Shown here piece after piece: positions 23,191 through 34,488 of a DNA stretch of 64,000 nucleotides. This stretch comes from Acanthacorydalis orientalis. Its lineage: Eukaryota > Arthropoda > Insecta > Megaloptera > Corydalidae. The notes below the pieces were generated by a model. It did not search any database. It worked only from the letters and a program-made list of their open reading frames with translations, and was not told the origin of the DNA. The translations under genes and the position numbers were made by a program. Where the stretch lies: positions 54,101,981 through 54,165,980 of the forward strand of contig CM068313.1 of assembly GCA_034766995.1 (NCBI GenBank), given 5' to 3'. Each line of letters opens with the position of its first letter. Position 1 is the stretch's first letter.

Positions 23191-24240
23191 TTTTTTTAAA
23201 ATGGACAACGAAAAGATATGTTTTTGTCACGTTATGTAGCACACATTTAGGAAAGGAGTAATAGTTGAAGCGGCAATGTAAAATATTCGGGTGGTTTTTA
23301 TGGACTATGCACCATTACTTTCGATTGTGAACAAATGGTTTGTAAAATTTCAACTTAATGATTTTAACCTTGAAGACCAACCCCGCTCTGGATGGCTGAG
23401 ACCAGCTCTAGTTGACAATAACTAACGAATTTCGATAGAAGAGGTTGCCGAGAGACTCAAGTTGACAGATCGACTGTACTTCGATATTTAAAGAAGCTTG
23501 AGATCACGTTGAAGATCGATACGTGGGTGTTGCACTCGTTGTATGAAAAAACAAGTTTTATCGCATTTTTTCGGCAGTTTCTTTGGTTGGGCGCCACAAT
23601 AGAGAGCCTTTTTTGGATCGGTTGATGACTGACGATGAGTAATGGATCTTACTAAACAATGCCTGTCGCAGACGAACGTGGAATCAAGCAAACGAAGGGG
23701 TAGAACCAGTCGCCAAAAACTGACTTGCATTCGATGAAAATGCTTCTGTATGTTTGGTGGGATTGCAAAGGTATTTATTTTGAGCTGCTCCTACGGAGTG
23801 AATCAATTACTGAGGAAAAGTACTGTTAATAACTAATAAAACTGAATGCATAAATTAAAGAAAATCGTCCGTTTTTGATCAATCGTAAGGGGGTCATCTT
23901 TCACCACGACAAAGCCAAACCACATACAGCAAAACTGACTCTGCAAAAAAATGAAGCAGTTGAAATGGGAAGTCATATCGCATCGACCGTATTCTCCGGA
24001 AATTGCACCTTCGGATTATTATTTGTTTCAATCGCTGCAGAACAATTTAAACGGTAAAAATTTGACACCGTTGACGCCGTCAAAAACCACCTTGCCGCCT
24101 TTTTGCCTAAAAACAGCATGGCTTTTACGAACATGGAATCCAGCAGCTGCCCGAGCGTTAATAAATGATTGCAGAAAACGATAGTGCATACATAATTGAT
24201 TAATAAAAGCGTTTTCTGCGAAAAATAATCTTCTGAGTTC
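23190..24240 (+). mobile_element. mariner relic G2, same family, tandem to G1
   Basis: It starts again with the G1 N-terminus (KWFVKFQLNDFNLEDQPRSG, RISIEEVAERLKL) and extends to the C-terminus: FHHDKAKPHTAKLT-type second catalytic block (Asp kept, 23,898), WEVISHRPYSPEIAPSDYYL (third block) and FQSLQNNLNGKNL. Many stops. The two copies lie head to tail with no spacer I can define. Confidence 0.82.
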
Positions 24241-24244
24241 CAAT

Positions 24245-25022
24245 TTCAAATCGTGTACGAACACCAAACAGTGACCATAATCTTTTTTTCATGAAGATTC
24301 AGTTTAGGAAACTGTTTTGGTGCTTCTCCCCTGTCTAGCCACTGTGATGAACGTTTCCGATTGTTGTAGAGATTCCACTTTTCACTACATACGACAATTC
24401 GATCAAGAAATGGATAATTTTTGTTATACAAAAGAATCGCAGAGCAAACATGCTGCAGACGAATGGCTTAATGTTTTTTTTAGTTCATACGACACCCATT
24501 CATCTAGCGTTTTGTTTTTCCAGTTAGGCTCAAATATCGAACAACTGTTGATTGGTAAACACTGAGTTCTTCTGCCATCTTTGGCGTTGTTTTGCGTTGG
24601 TCTGCTTCAGTAATGGTTCTTAAATCATTATTGTCTATAGCTAAACGACGTCCACGACTCTCCTCATCATCAAGGCTTTCATTTATATTACGAAATTTTT
24701 GGAACCAGTGTTGAACTATACATTCTCTAATTGACACTTTACCAAAAACAAATTTGATATTTCGACCAGTTTCTGTTTCTTTACGTTCCAATTTACACTC
24801 TTCCAGGAAAATCGCATGAATTTGCTGTTTTTCCGTGACTAATTTAAGAGGTTATATCCAACAATACCAAAGAATGAAAAAATAGACATAAGCTGAAATC
24901 AGTGGTACAAATTTCATTGTTTACAGTGATGTATCACATGACTATACCAAAAGATAACCGTAACTAGAAAAATCGACACCAAACATAAAATGATAACCGC
25001 AATTATTTTCTGCACCGACCTA
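24245..25022 (-). mobile_element. irritans-like mariner relic, 3' truncated
   Basis: The 5' TIR (complement of gcaattattttctgcaccga) lies at the right end. The minus-strand N-terminus reads FGKVSIRECIVQHWFQKFRN, AIDNNDLRTITEADQRKTTP and LSVYQSTVVRYLSLTG. The first catalytic block has decayed from CDEKW to CSEKW (VVCSEKWNLYNNRKRSSQWL). The element stops at about 24,250, against relic G2. Confidence 0.82.
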
Positions 25023-25424
25023 ATAATCTGTTGAAATTTAACATTTTCAGAACATTTTGTTCCGATTTAAATGCATTTAGCGCTTAAAACAATTCTTATT
25101 CTGAAACTTCAATATAATCTGTTTATACAGTTCGAAAGATTTCCCTCCGTTGTCCGATGTGACTCAAAACAAGTATCGTCGATATAAAAAGAGAAAATAC
25201 CGTATTTATGTACACTTCATCATTTCGTGGAACGATCAAATAAAACGACATCTGTCATCTTCGAGGAGTCAATAAAACATATGTTATTATGACACGTTGA
25301 AGCCGTTCACCTCCCATGTGTGTATTTACGAAGGCGGTGGTTCAGTAGACTTAGACTCGCGTTTCTTCTTATAACAACAATAAGATTTTAAACGACATAC
25401 ATGCGAAGATGTATACATACAAAC

Positions 25425-25455
<31 letters not shown>

Positions 25456-25755
25456 AGTACATGCATATATATATATGTATGGATGTATGTTTGTATGTAT
25501 GTATATATGTATGCTTACGCACACAACACACATCCATACAAACAAACAAACAAAACTGACAAAGTGAAATTGTCTGAGTCGAATCGGTATGACGCGTTTA
25601 TAAATAACGTAAAAGCTCCTATGTTTAGACGCGTGTCGTAACGTGTCACGATTTAAATAGAATGCATGCTTTTACGATTATCGCACAGACATTTTTGATA
25701 TGTGCATGCGTGAAATTATTGAACGTTCATCATTTCCACGTTTTTATAATATTGC
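25023..25755. other. Intronic DNA with TATG/ACAT microsatellites
   Basis: Unique sequence. Microsatellites at 25,418-25,550 mix ACAT, TA, TATG and CAAA units. No gene. Confidence 0.5.
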
Positions 25756-26240
25756 ATTCTGCGTATAGCGTGGATTCGACTCTTTTTTTGGACACACGCA
25801 TTTTCACTAAAGAAAATTGTGAATGAGTAACAACTTAACTGGGACATATTAGATTGGTAAAAAATAATTACGGTCTTATCAACATCAAATCCATATAAAT
25901 TTACAGCTTTTTTGATTTTCAAAACTGTTTCAAGTGATCCAGAACTGTTGGATGAGTGATGACTAACTTTTGTGTAAGCTCACGAATTGTTGTATGTGGT
26001 TCTGATTGAACTAGCACCTTCAGTTGGTTGTTATGAACCGAAGAAGGACGCCCACGACCTTCTTCATCTTCAAGGCTCTCGTCCACATCACGAAATTTTT
26101 GTAACCACCATTGCACAGTACGTTCCTTAACAGTGCTCACATCCGAAGCATCGTTTATTTTAAGAGCAGATTCTACTACTTTACCGCCCGTTTTATACTC
26201 ATACAAAACATTGCACTAATTTGCTTCTTTTTCATCTTTA
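25756..26240 (-). mobile_element. Mariner derivative, first unit of a 485-bp tandem duplication
   Basis: About 93 bp of flank, then a TIR at 25,849 (ttagattggtaaaaaataat), a 3' tail and a mariner N-terminus on the minus strand (ERTVQWWLQKFRDVDESLED, PSSVHNNQLKVLVQSEPHTT, TVLDHLKQF). The catalytic domain is absent. The unit ends at an attc inside the mariner and the flank repeats. Confidence 0.8.
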
Positions 26241-26898
26241 ATTCTGGGCATAGCGTGGATTTGACACTTTTTTTAGACACACACATTTACTAAAGAAAAT
26301 TGTGAATGAGTAACAACTTACCTGGGACATATCAGGTTGGTAAAACATAATTACGGTTTATGGACATCAAATCCATATAAATTTACAGCTTTTTTGATTT
26401 TCAAAGCTGTTTCAAGTGGTCCAGAACTGCTGTATGGATGACGACTAACTTTTTTGCAAGATCTCGAATCGTTGTGTTTGGTTCTGATTGAACTAACACT
26501 TTCAGTTGGTTGTTCAACTGGAAAAGGACGTCCGCTACCTTTTTCATCTTTAAAGATCTCGTCCACAGCACGAAATTTTTGGAACCACCATTGCACTATA
26601 CATTCTTTAACAGTACTCACAACAAAAGTATCGTTTAATTTCGAGCAGTTTCTGCATCTCTATTAGCCGTTTTGTAGTCATACAAAAAATTGCACTTATT
26701 TGCTTCTTTTTCGTCTTTAATTCAGTAGCCCAATTTGAAAGAAAATTAATAATAAAACCAAAGCCTTTACGAAAATACAGACCGAATAATCAACTTTAAA
26801 ATAATAATAACATGAACACGATGAAATGACACTTTCATTGAAAAAAATTAAGGCTAGAATTCAGAAAAAGAACCGCAATTATTTTCCTATCAACCTAA
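26241..26898 (-). mobile_element. Mariner derivative, second unit, complete with both TIRs
   Basis: Repeats the flank (cttagcgtgg-like to acctgggacat), then the element 26,332-26,898 with TA at both sides. N-terminal HTH on the minus strand (KECIVQWWFQKFRAVDEIFK); the frame then runs into the 3' tail. It is a 567-bp non-autonomous element lacking all three catalytic Asp residues. Confidence 0.82.
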
Positions 26899-27054
26899 TA
26901 ACTCATAAAAATTTGTTATTATTATATCAATAAGATTGACTGTTTTCCTTGTATAAGAAAATGAGTTAGAATATTACACAAGACAGAGAAATGGAATAAC
27001 AGAGATACATTTTTAATATTCTATATTTTTGCTTAAATAAAAATATCTGTAATA

Positions 27055-27987
27055 CAAGGTCAGACAATTAAGTAATGCGACAAAATTCAAAAATCGAGTA
27101 TATTTAAAAATTAAGGTACATCGCTGCGATCCCCTTCAAAGTAGTCCCCTCCCGCATCTATACACTTATTCCAGCGAGTTTTCCAGTTTTCGTAACAATT
27201 CTAGAACACTTCTTGTGGGACCTCTCCGAGTACCCTCGTCACAGATCCTTGGATATCTTCAACGGAGTCAAAATGTCGACCTTTGACGAATTTTTTCATA
27301 TGGGGGAATAGGAAAAAGTCGCAGGGTGACATGTCCGGTGAATAGGGCGGTTATGGTAACGTTGCGATGCCTTTAGACGCCAAAAACTGAGAGACACTGA
27401 AAGCACTGTGACAGGGAGCATTGTCGTGATGCAGAACCCAAGTCTTCGCGATCTCTGGACGCACTCTGAGCACCCTTTTTCGTAATTGTTCGAGCATATT
27501 GCGGTAGAATACTTGATTTACGGTTTGTCCAGGTGGTACGAACTCTTTGTGAACCACCCCTTTGCTGTCGAAGAAGCAAATCAACATGGTTTTCACTTTG
27601 GACTTGCTCATTCTCGCCTTCTTTGGCCTTGGTGCTCCAGGGGACAGCCACTGTTGGCTTTGTCGTTTAGTTTCAGGGTCATATTGAAAGAACCAACTTT
27701 CATCACCAGTAATAACTCGATCGAGAAGAGTAGGATCACTTTCAACCTGCTCGAGACAATCTCGCGCACCGTTGCTCTAAATTTCTCTGTTCCATTTTCG
27801 TGACATGCACTACTCGCGCGTTGTTACAAAACACTAAACAGCTGGCGAAGAAATGATCGTACGAGGGTGGTCAAGGTCTCAATCGAGAGAGTAGGGATCT
27901 GTTATTACGGTGGCGGAGTTACAGGTTCGCAGTGTTACCACAGGCGGAGAAAAAAAATCGGTCGCATTACTTAATTGTCTGACCTCG
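27055..27987 (-). mobile_element. mariner relic J, 933 bp, near-perfect TIRs, HTH deleted
   Basis: The TIRs aggtcagacaattaagtaat are about 27 bp with one mismatch and flanked by TA. The minus strand encodes KVKTMLICFFDSKGVVHKEF, PPGQTVNQVFYRNMLEQLRK, VLHHDNAPCHSAFS and PPYSPDMSPCDFFLFPHMKK. The second and third catalytic Asp are present with 34 residues between them (DD34D). The start MSRKWNRE-like peptide is joined directly to the region before the first Asp, so the DNA-binding N-terminus is lost. Only a few disruptions are visible (for example LP*PPYSP), making it one of the youngest elements here. Confidence 0.88.
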
Positions 27988-27989
27988 TA

Positions 27990-28160
27990 CTTATATGTAT
28001 CTTTTTTTATGATACTACATTTCCGAAGCATAACAATTCACAAGCCGTTAAACAAATTAAATTTCAATTAATTTTAATTAATTACATTCTCTAAGTTATT
28101 ATGAAAAATCTCAATGACACTTTACAAACACTTTCCTTTATTCATAAACTACATATAGAA
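27990..28160. other. A+T-rich spacer
   Basis: Nothing seen. Confidence 0.5.
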
Positions 28161-28164
28161 ATGA

Positions 28165-28345
28165 AATGTACATTTGAAGCAAAATTAATAATAAAACTGA
28201 AGTCGATGTTACCAAAATACAGACCGAAAAAAGTACTTTCAAACGATATTAACTTGAACGCTATGAAATGACAGTTTAATAGAAAAAATGAGGTTAGATT
28301 TCAGAAAACAGAAACCGTAATTATTTTCCTATCAACCTAATATAC
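28165..28345 (-). mobile_element. mariner 5' end fragment
   Basis: Matches the 5' untranslated end of the element at 26,740-26,898 (aaattaataataaaactgaa through attattttcctatcaaccta). Confidence 0.7.
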
Positions 28346-28349
28346 AAAA

Positions 28350-28815
28350 AAATATACCAAATTGTAATCCATAATCAACGACAGACTTCAATTTGTTCAG
28401 TCTGTTTTCAAGTGTAAATAAGTTTGATTTCTCAATATTAGAAAATCACTCAATCGAAATGAGCGCCTCATGCAACAACTCTAAAAAACACAGAAACATA
28501 ATCATCTAAAGTTGTTAAATCAAAAAGCCAACTTTCTGGTCTCAATATCAACAACTGCATCATATTCGGATGTATTTCAAAAATCATCAGAGAATTTTTT
28601 CGAACGAATTGATTTTTTATTATTTTAAATTTATTGAGTTCATTTAATTATCACTGTTTCAAGGAAAACTGATACAGTTTATCAGAGAAATATAACTAAA
28701 CAGATAATAGAAAGCTAAATAGACATTCATAGCGAAGGGGGGTTATGCCGTACATGTTGTTTGCGTCTCAATCTTCAATCATTTCAAAACTATGAATCGA
28801 ACCAATATTACGTCT
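28350..28815. other. A+T-rich intronic DNA
   Basis: No feature seen. Confidence 0.5.
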
Positions 28816-28821
28816 TATTAT

Positions 28822-29155
28822 TAGGTTGGTAGAAAAATAATTGTTGTTTTTGTTTTGTGAATTTGTAAGTGAACGAATGAGAGAGAAAAAGTGAGTAGCA
28901 GAAACCATAATGTTGCGGAAATACTTTAATTTATAACAACATCATTGAATACCTCCTGTAATTCATGTGCTCCTGTTACCTATATACAGTTGGTCGGAAA
29001 ATAATCGCGCTTTTTCTGATTTTTCTGATTGTGTCAGTTGAGAAAAAGAGAAAGATCGTGTAAGTATATGAAATAATAATATAAAAGAAATAGCTGAATT
29101 AATAATAAAATCAATGGATACCTTCTGTAATTTCTGTGCTCTCGGTACCTATATA
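28822..29155. repeat. Two diverged tandem units starting with a mariner TIR-like end
   Basis: Unit 1 at 28,822-28,987 starts ggttggtagaaaaataattg and ends cctgttacctatatac. Unit 2 at 28,988-29,155 starts agttggtcggaaaataatcg and ends ctcggtacctatatac. Both contain agagagaaaaag-type purine runs. Confidence 0.55.
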
Positions 29156-29690
29156 CGAGGTCAGACAATTAAGTAATGCGACAAAATTCAAAAATCGAGT
29201 ATATTTAAAAATTAAGGTACATCGCTGCGATCCCCTTCAAAGTAGTCCCCTCCCGCATCTATACACTTATTCCAGCGAGTTTTCCAGTTTTCGTAACAAT
29301 TCTGGAACACTTCTTGTGGGACCTCTCCGAGTACCCTCGTCACAGATTCTTGGATATCTTCAACGGAGTCAAAATGTCGACCTTTGACGAATTTTTTCAT
29401 ATGGGGGAATAGGAAAAAACCGTAAATCAAGTATTCTACCGCAATGTGCTCGAAAAATTACGAGAAAGGGTGCTCAGAGTGCGTCCAGAGATCGCGAAGA
29501 CTTGGGTTCTGCATCACGACAATGCTCCCAGTCACAGTGCGTTCAGTGTCTCTCAGTTTTTGGCGTCTAAAGGCATCGCAACGTTACCACAACCGCCCTA
29601 TTCACCGGACATGTCACCCTGCGACTTTTTCCTATTCCCCCATATGAAAAAATTCGTCAAAGGTCGACATTTTGACTCCGTTGAAGATCA
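29156..29690. mobile_element. Head-to-head foldback mariner (relic J family)
   Basis: 29,156-29,418 is the J element's C-terminal end on the minus strand (DYFEGDRSDVP ... FLFPHMKKF). At 29,419 the sequence switches to the plus strand and reads VNQVFYRNVLEKLRERV-type sequence, VLHHDNAPSHSAFS, PPYSPDMSPCDFFLFPHMKK and FVKGRHFDSVED. The last 65 bp (29,625-29,689) are the exact complement of 29,354-29,418, so the copy is a hairpin with a 205-bp loop. One TIR is kept; the other side runs into another mariner derivative. Confidence 0.85.
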
Positions 29691-30128
29691 CTTAAATATC
29701 ATTTTGGTAACATGGACTAATTTTATTACTAATTTTACCTTAAATTGTTGTATTGAATTGAAGATGGAAAAGAAGCACATAAGAGCATTTATTAATGAGT
29801 ACAAAACGAATGATAAAGCAGCAATAACTGCTCTTAAACTAAACGATGCTTTTGGTGTGATTACTATAAAGAACGTACGGTGCAATAGTGGTTCCAAAAA
29901 TTTCGTTCTGGATACGAAATCTATGAAGATAAAAAAGTTCCTGGATATCCTTTTTCAGTTCATAACCAACTGAAGACGTTAGTTGAATCAGAATTACATA
30001 CACATCGAGAGATTGCACAAAATTTAGACGTTAGTCCTCCAACAGTTCTGGACCTTTTAAATAAGCTAGGAAAATTAAAAAGAGAGAAATTCATATGAAT
30101 TTGAAGGTCATAAACCGCAATTAATATG
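29691..30128 (+). mobile_element. Mariner derivative, 5' region and N-terminus joined to the 3' tail
   Basis: Begins in the 5' UTR (attttggtaacatggactaa). The frame MEKKHIRAFINEYKTNDKAA continues with a shifted HTH (REIAQNLDVSPPTVLDLL-like). It jumps near 30,060 to the 3' tail and TIR (ttgaaggtcataaaccgcaa), and ends at a (TA)n array. The same architecture appears at 26,332 and 44,267. Confidence 0.75.
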
Positions 30129-30129
30129 T

Positions 30130-30143
30130 ATGTTAATTATTAA

Positions 30144-30221
<78 letters not shown>

Positions 30222-30259
30222 TATATATATAAACATATATATATATATATATATATATA

Positions 30260-30356
<97 letters not shown>
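30130..30356. repeat. (TA)n microsatellite array
   Basis: About 220 bp of TA with TAA/TTA breaks. Confidence 0.95.
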
Positions 30357-30829
30357 CTCTGATTTTCTTAAAAAATTCTATTTTCTTAAAATTCATTATA
30401 TTTAATCTTTGTTGGTATTGATCGCCGATATAAGTAGCACACCATATTCAATTCACAGAGAGATTTCAGCTCTTCTTATCGAGAACTATCAGAATATTCA
30501 TCTTTCATTTTTCGAAACACATTAAATTGAAATTCCAATACCACCATACACACTATTTTTAAAATAACGCATTAAAATTTTCGATTTAAAATACAAACAT
30601 GTATACCACTAGACTATAAACATTGTTTGTTAATAGTCACTATAAATATTTTTTCGACGATGGATGTTTTCAAAGTCAATACAAATATTAGTATAAATTA
30701 CGAGTTTTATAGTTTTAGTATAATATTTTTCCTCGTTTACATAACTTGATGGTTTTGTACTTCTATATTTTTCTCGCTTATCGGTTGTGTTGAACACATA
30801 ATTTTGTATGGGTGCACAACAATGAATAG

Positions 30830-30906
<77 letters not shown>
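30830..30906. repeat. (TA)n microsatellite
   Basis: TA array with TACA interruptions. 30,357-30,829 and 30,907-31,040 hold no other feature. Confidence 0.95.
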
Positions 30907-31045
30907 ATAAAACAATTTTGCCAAAGAACGGTTATGAGCAGTAATTTTTATTAATTTTAAAAATTAGTTCGAAAATCTTTTTCTTGTATTATTTATCATA
31001 AAAAGCAATCCTTTTACAAAAAGTATTTTAATTTGCTACAAATTA

Positions 31046-31063
31046 TGTATGTATATATATATT

Positions 31064-31115
<52 letters not shown>

Positions 31116-31116
31116 T

Positions 31117-31171
<55 letters not shown>

Positions 31172-31198
31172 TTGTATATATATATATATTTATATTTG

Positions 31199-31231
<33 letters not shown>

Positions 31232-31274
31232 ATGTATATATATGTATGTATATATATATATATATATATATTTG

Positions 31275-31339
<65 letters not shown>

Positions 31340-31406
31340 GTATGTATTTATATATATGTATGTATGTATATATATATATATATTTGTATATATATATATA
31401 TATATT

Positions 31407-31445
<39 letters not shown>
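31046..31445. repeat. 400-bp (TA)n/TATTTG microsatellite
   Basis: Long TA array with TTTG and TATG variants. It creates Tyr/Ile frames on both strands. Confidence 0.97.
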
Positions 31446-31446
<1 letters not shown>

Positions 31447-31739
31447 TAGTGAAAACTTGCCAAAAGAAGACTGAAACTTTTGTTCACATCTAATATTATA
31501 ACATTAGTTTGAAAAATTGTTAACGAATATTTTCAATTTTAATGAATTCTATGTACTACGCATCTACGTAGAGTATTCTAGGCCCTCGAATCCGTTGAGA
31601 ACTTTTCATTACGTTTGTCGTGTCTCGAACATTAAACTTAGAATACGAGTATAAGAATATGAGAATCGAAAAGACCTAGACGCAGAGGACAGTATGCATT
31701 ATCGTTCTCTTACACGCCGATCTGTTTATTATGTTCTTT

Positions 31740-32240
31740 TCGTCGTTGTCAATGATTTTTACGTAACCGTAACATTGATCATAAATAGGTGAGCACATAT
31801 TTCAAATAGCGACGAGCGGGACAACTGTTTCGCCAAGCTAATTAGATGCGCGTGATCGTCCGGCGTCGAATGAGAAATGCGCGCCGTCGTCGTTGTCATC
31901 GCGGGACAAAATCCCGTCACAAGTCTCTCTACATATGTCGATCTACGGACCAATTATCGCTTTGTTTTTCCACCGGTGGCAGCCGCCCAAATTTTTTAAA
32001 AAAAATATACACACACGCACGCACTCGATCGAATCTATTTTCGCACAGTAATAGCGAATGTACGACGACAGGTATTTCGTTGGGACAGCGCCGGCGTCGC
32101 TTGCACGCCAACGCGGACGTGGGGCTCGTCAACGTGCGCCACGAAATGCGGATTGTGTCGATCACTCTCAATGCAAATGCCGCAGACTCTATCATTATTC
32201 TTTTTTGTCGGAGTACACGAGATATAATGTGAATGTAAAT
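31740..32240. promoter_or_regulatory. CpG-rich unique block in intron A-B (candidate regulatory DNA)
   Basis: Sharp local rise in G+C and CpG (for example cgcgccgtcgtcgttgtcat, cagcgccggcgtcgcttgca) inside A+T-rich intron. It matches no transposon here. Overlapping open frames exist on both strands (128 codons plus, 104 codons minus) but are Arg-rich composition artefacts without motifs. An enhancer, insulator or alternative promoter is possible (inference only). Confidence 0.3.
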
Positions 32241-32267
32241 CATTTTTTTATTTTAAAGAAATATATA

Positions 32268-33732
32268 TCAGGTTGGTGCATAAACAATTTTTAAGTTTGG
32301 ATCGAATTTTTCTAGTTACCGCGTTATTTCTTGTTGTAGTCATGTGATGATACATCATTGTAAATAATGAAATTAGCACTACCGATTTCAGCTTATGTGT
32401 ATTATTTTCATTCTCTAGTATTATCGGATATAACTTTTTAAATTAGTCATGGGAAAAACAAATTCGCGCGATTTTGTTGTATGATTTTAAAATTGGACAA
32501 ATAAATCAACAGAAACTGCTCGAAATATCGAATTTGTTTTTGGCGAAGAGTCAATTAGTGAACGTACAGCTCAACACTGGTTCAAAAAAATTCGTAATGG
32601 AAATGAAAACTTTGATGATGAGGAGGGTCGTGGACGTCGTTTAGCTATTGACAATAATGATTTAAAAACCATTATTGGAGCGGACTCATGTAAAACAACT
32701 CTAGAGGTGGAAGAAGAACTTAATGTTGATTATTCAATAGTTGTTCGACATTTGAGCTTGGTTAGAAAAACAAAAACCACCGATAAATGGGTGGTTTTTG
32801 AACTAATCGAACATGAAGCAATTCTGCGATATGTAATCTGGTCTGCGCTTCTTTTACGCAACAAAAATGATCCCTTTCTTGATCGCATGTGATGAAAAGT
32901 GGGTTTTCTACAACAATCTGAAACGTTCATCACAGTGGCTAGACCGAGAAGAAGCACCAAAACAGTTTCCTTAACCGAAGATTCATGAAAAAAAGATTAT
33001 GGTCATTGTATGCTGGTCGGCAAGTGGCATCATTCACTACAATTCCTTAAGTCGTGGTGAAACAACAAAAGCATAAAAATATTGTCAATAAATTGAAAAA
33101 ATGCATGAGAAATTTCATCGTTTACTCCCTGCATTAGTCAACCAAAGAGGACCGAATCTTCTCATGACACATGTCTCACAAATGATTTTAGAAAAATTAA
33201 ATGAACTTGGTTATGAAACCTTATCTCACCCACATAATTCTCCGGACCTGTCTCAACAGGTTATCATTTTTTTAACATTTGAGTAATTTCCAACGAAATA
33301 AGGTTTTCAAAGATCGAACGCCAGGATTAGTCAGTCGAAGAGAATCGATTCTTCTTCATGACAACAACCGAACACACGTCTCGCAAACGACTTTAAAAAA
33401 ATTAGATAAACTAGGTTATGAAACCTTACCCTGTCCATCTTATTCTTCGGACCTGTCTCCGACAGATTATCATTTTTTGTAAAAAAACTTGAGTAATTTC
33501 CTACTAGAGAAGGTGTTCAAAGATCAATCATCATCCAAAGCGCTTTCGATGAATTCATTAATTCCAGGACTCCATAATTCTATCTTTTAGGAATAAACAG
33601 ACTTGTTTTCCGTATGGGAAAATGTGTGCAGGTCAATGATCTTTAGTTTGTCTAATAAATACAATTTTTGACTGATATATGCGTTTTTATACTCGATACG
33701 TAAAAACCGCAATTATTTTTGCACCAATCTAT
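32268..33732 (+). mobile_element. mariner relic K, irritans-like, with internal 193-bp duplication
   Basis: Both TIRs (aggttggtgcataaacaatt; complement of gcaattatttttgcaccaat) and flanking TA are present. The plus frame carries FGEESISERTAQHWF-like HTH, LAIDNNDLKTIIGADSCKTT, NVDYSIVVRHLSLV, DEKWVFYNN-type first block and HEKFHRLLPALVNQRGPNLL. The region with the second and third catalytic blocks occurs twice in tandem (33,128-33,320 and 33,321-33,513): YETLSHPHNSPDLS and YETLPCPSYSSDLSPTDYH. The extra copy explains the 1,465-bp length, above the usual 1.3 kb. Confidence 0.87.
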
Positions 33733-33734
33733 TA

Positions 33735-34375
33735 TTTAAATCGGTATATAAATTTAAATATGTTTATTATTTTATTTTCTGCCAATCATCGCGATAGTCT
33801 GTTACAGATGATTGGCATGAAATGGAAAGTAAAAGTATTTAGAATTATTTTGTTCAGTGTAGCTTCAAGAGATTCAGACATCACGAATGTTGAGGCTGCA
33901 GGAATGAGCATTCACGCTGCATCGTTAATGTATCGAGTTAAAAACGTAGAAGAACTTCCGGGCACCGATCAAACTTTTTAGTGCTTAGTCGGAAAAGAGA
34001 ACTAAGATATTGTTGAACGAATTATAGAAAAAATGACTGACGTGAGTGCTGATCAAAATGGAGAAAATATTGACTGAGACGGTGAACTTTCACTAGTAAA
34101 GCAAGGAATACTTGAACACTTGAATACTTGAGATATTACTTCATGTAAAAAGAAACTGAAAAGACTTTTCTTCGCAATCATTGCGCTGGATATGTACTAA
34201 TTTGTTAGTTATATGTTCATTAACTAAATGTTTTTTTTTAATTTATTTTCTTCTTTATAAGGTTATAAAAATATCTTTAATAGGACCAGTTGGTTATTAG
34301 AATCAAACTTTATAGTCCCTATGTGACTCTATTATCGGAAATGCTTTCTCTTTCTTCCTCTCTATATCCATGCCT
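33735..34375 (+). pseudogene. Unrecognised decayed frame
   Basis: A plus frame at 33,679-33,981 gives SVASRDSDITNVEAAGMSIH, AASLMYRVKNVEELPGTDQT. After one stop it goes on with IVERIIEKMTDVSADQNGEN and GELSLVKQGILEHLNT. Same-frame continuation suggests a former protein, but I recognise no family. The rest is A+T-rich. Confidence 0.3.
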
Positions 34376-34376
34376 T

Positions 34377-34421
<45 letters not shown>

Positions 34422-34422
34422 G
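34376..34422. repeat. (CT)n-(TA)n microsatellite
   Basis: tctctctctctctctctcta followed by TA repeats. Confidence 0.9.
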
Positions 34423-34488
34423 TTATTTAGAAAAAAATCTGAATGTATACCGGATTTTACAAAATATGATATCAATTTGGAACAAAAA

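Noticed and set aside
32058..32070. ATG followed by a donor-like GTATTT as an alternative first RhoGAP exon
   Set aside because: It would end in phase 2, but exon B needs phase 1.
31846..32243. 128-codon plus and 104-codon minus frames in the CpG-rich block
   Set aside because: Overlapping on both strands, Arg-rich by composition, no motif and no splice-compatible link to the RhoGAP exons.
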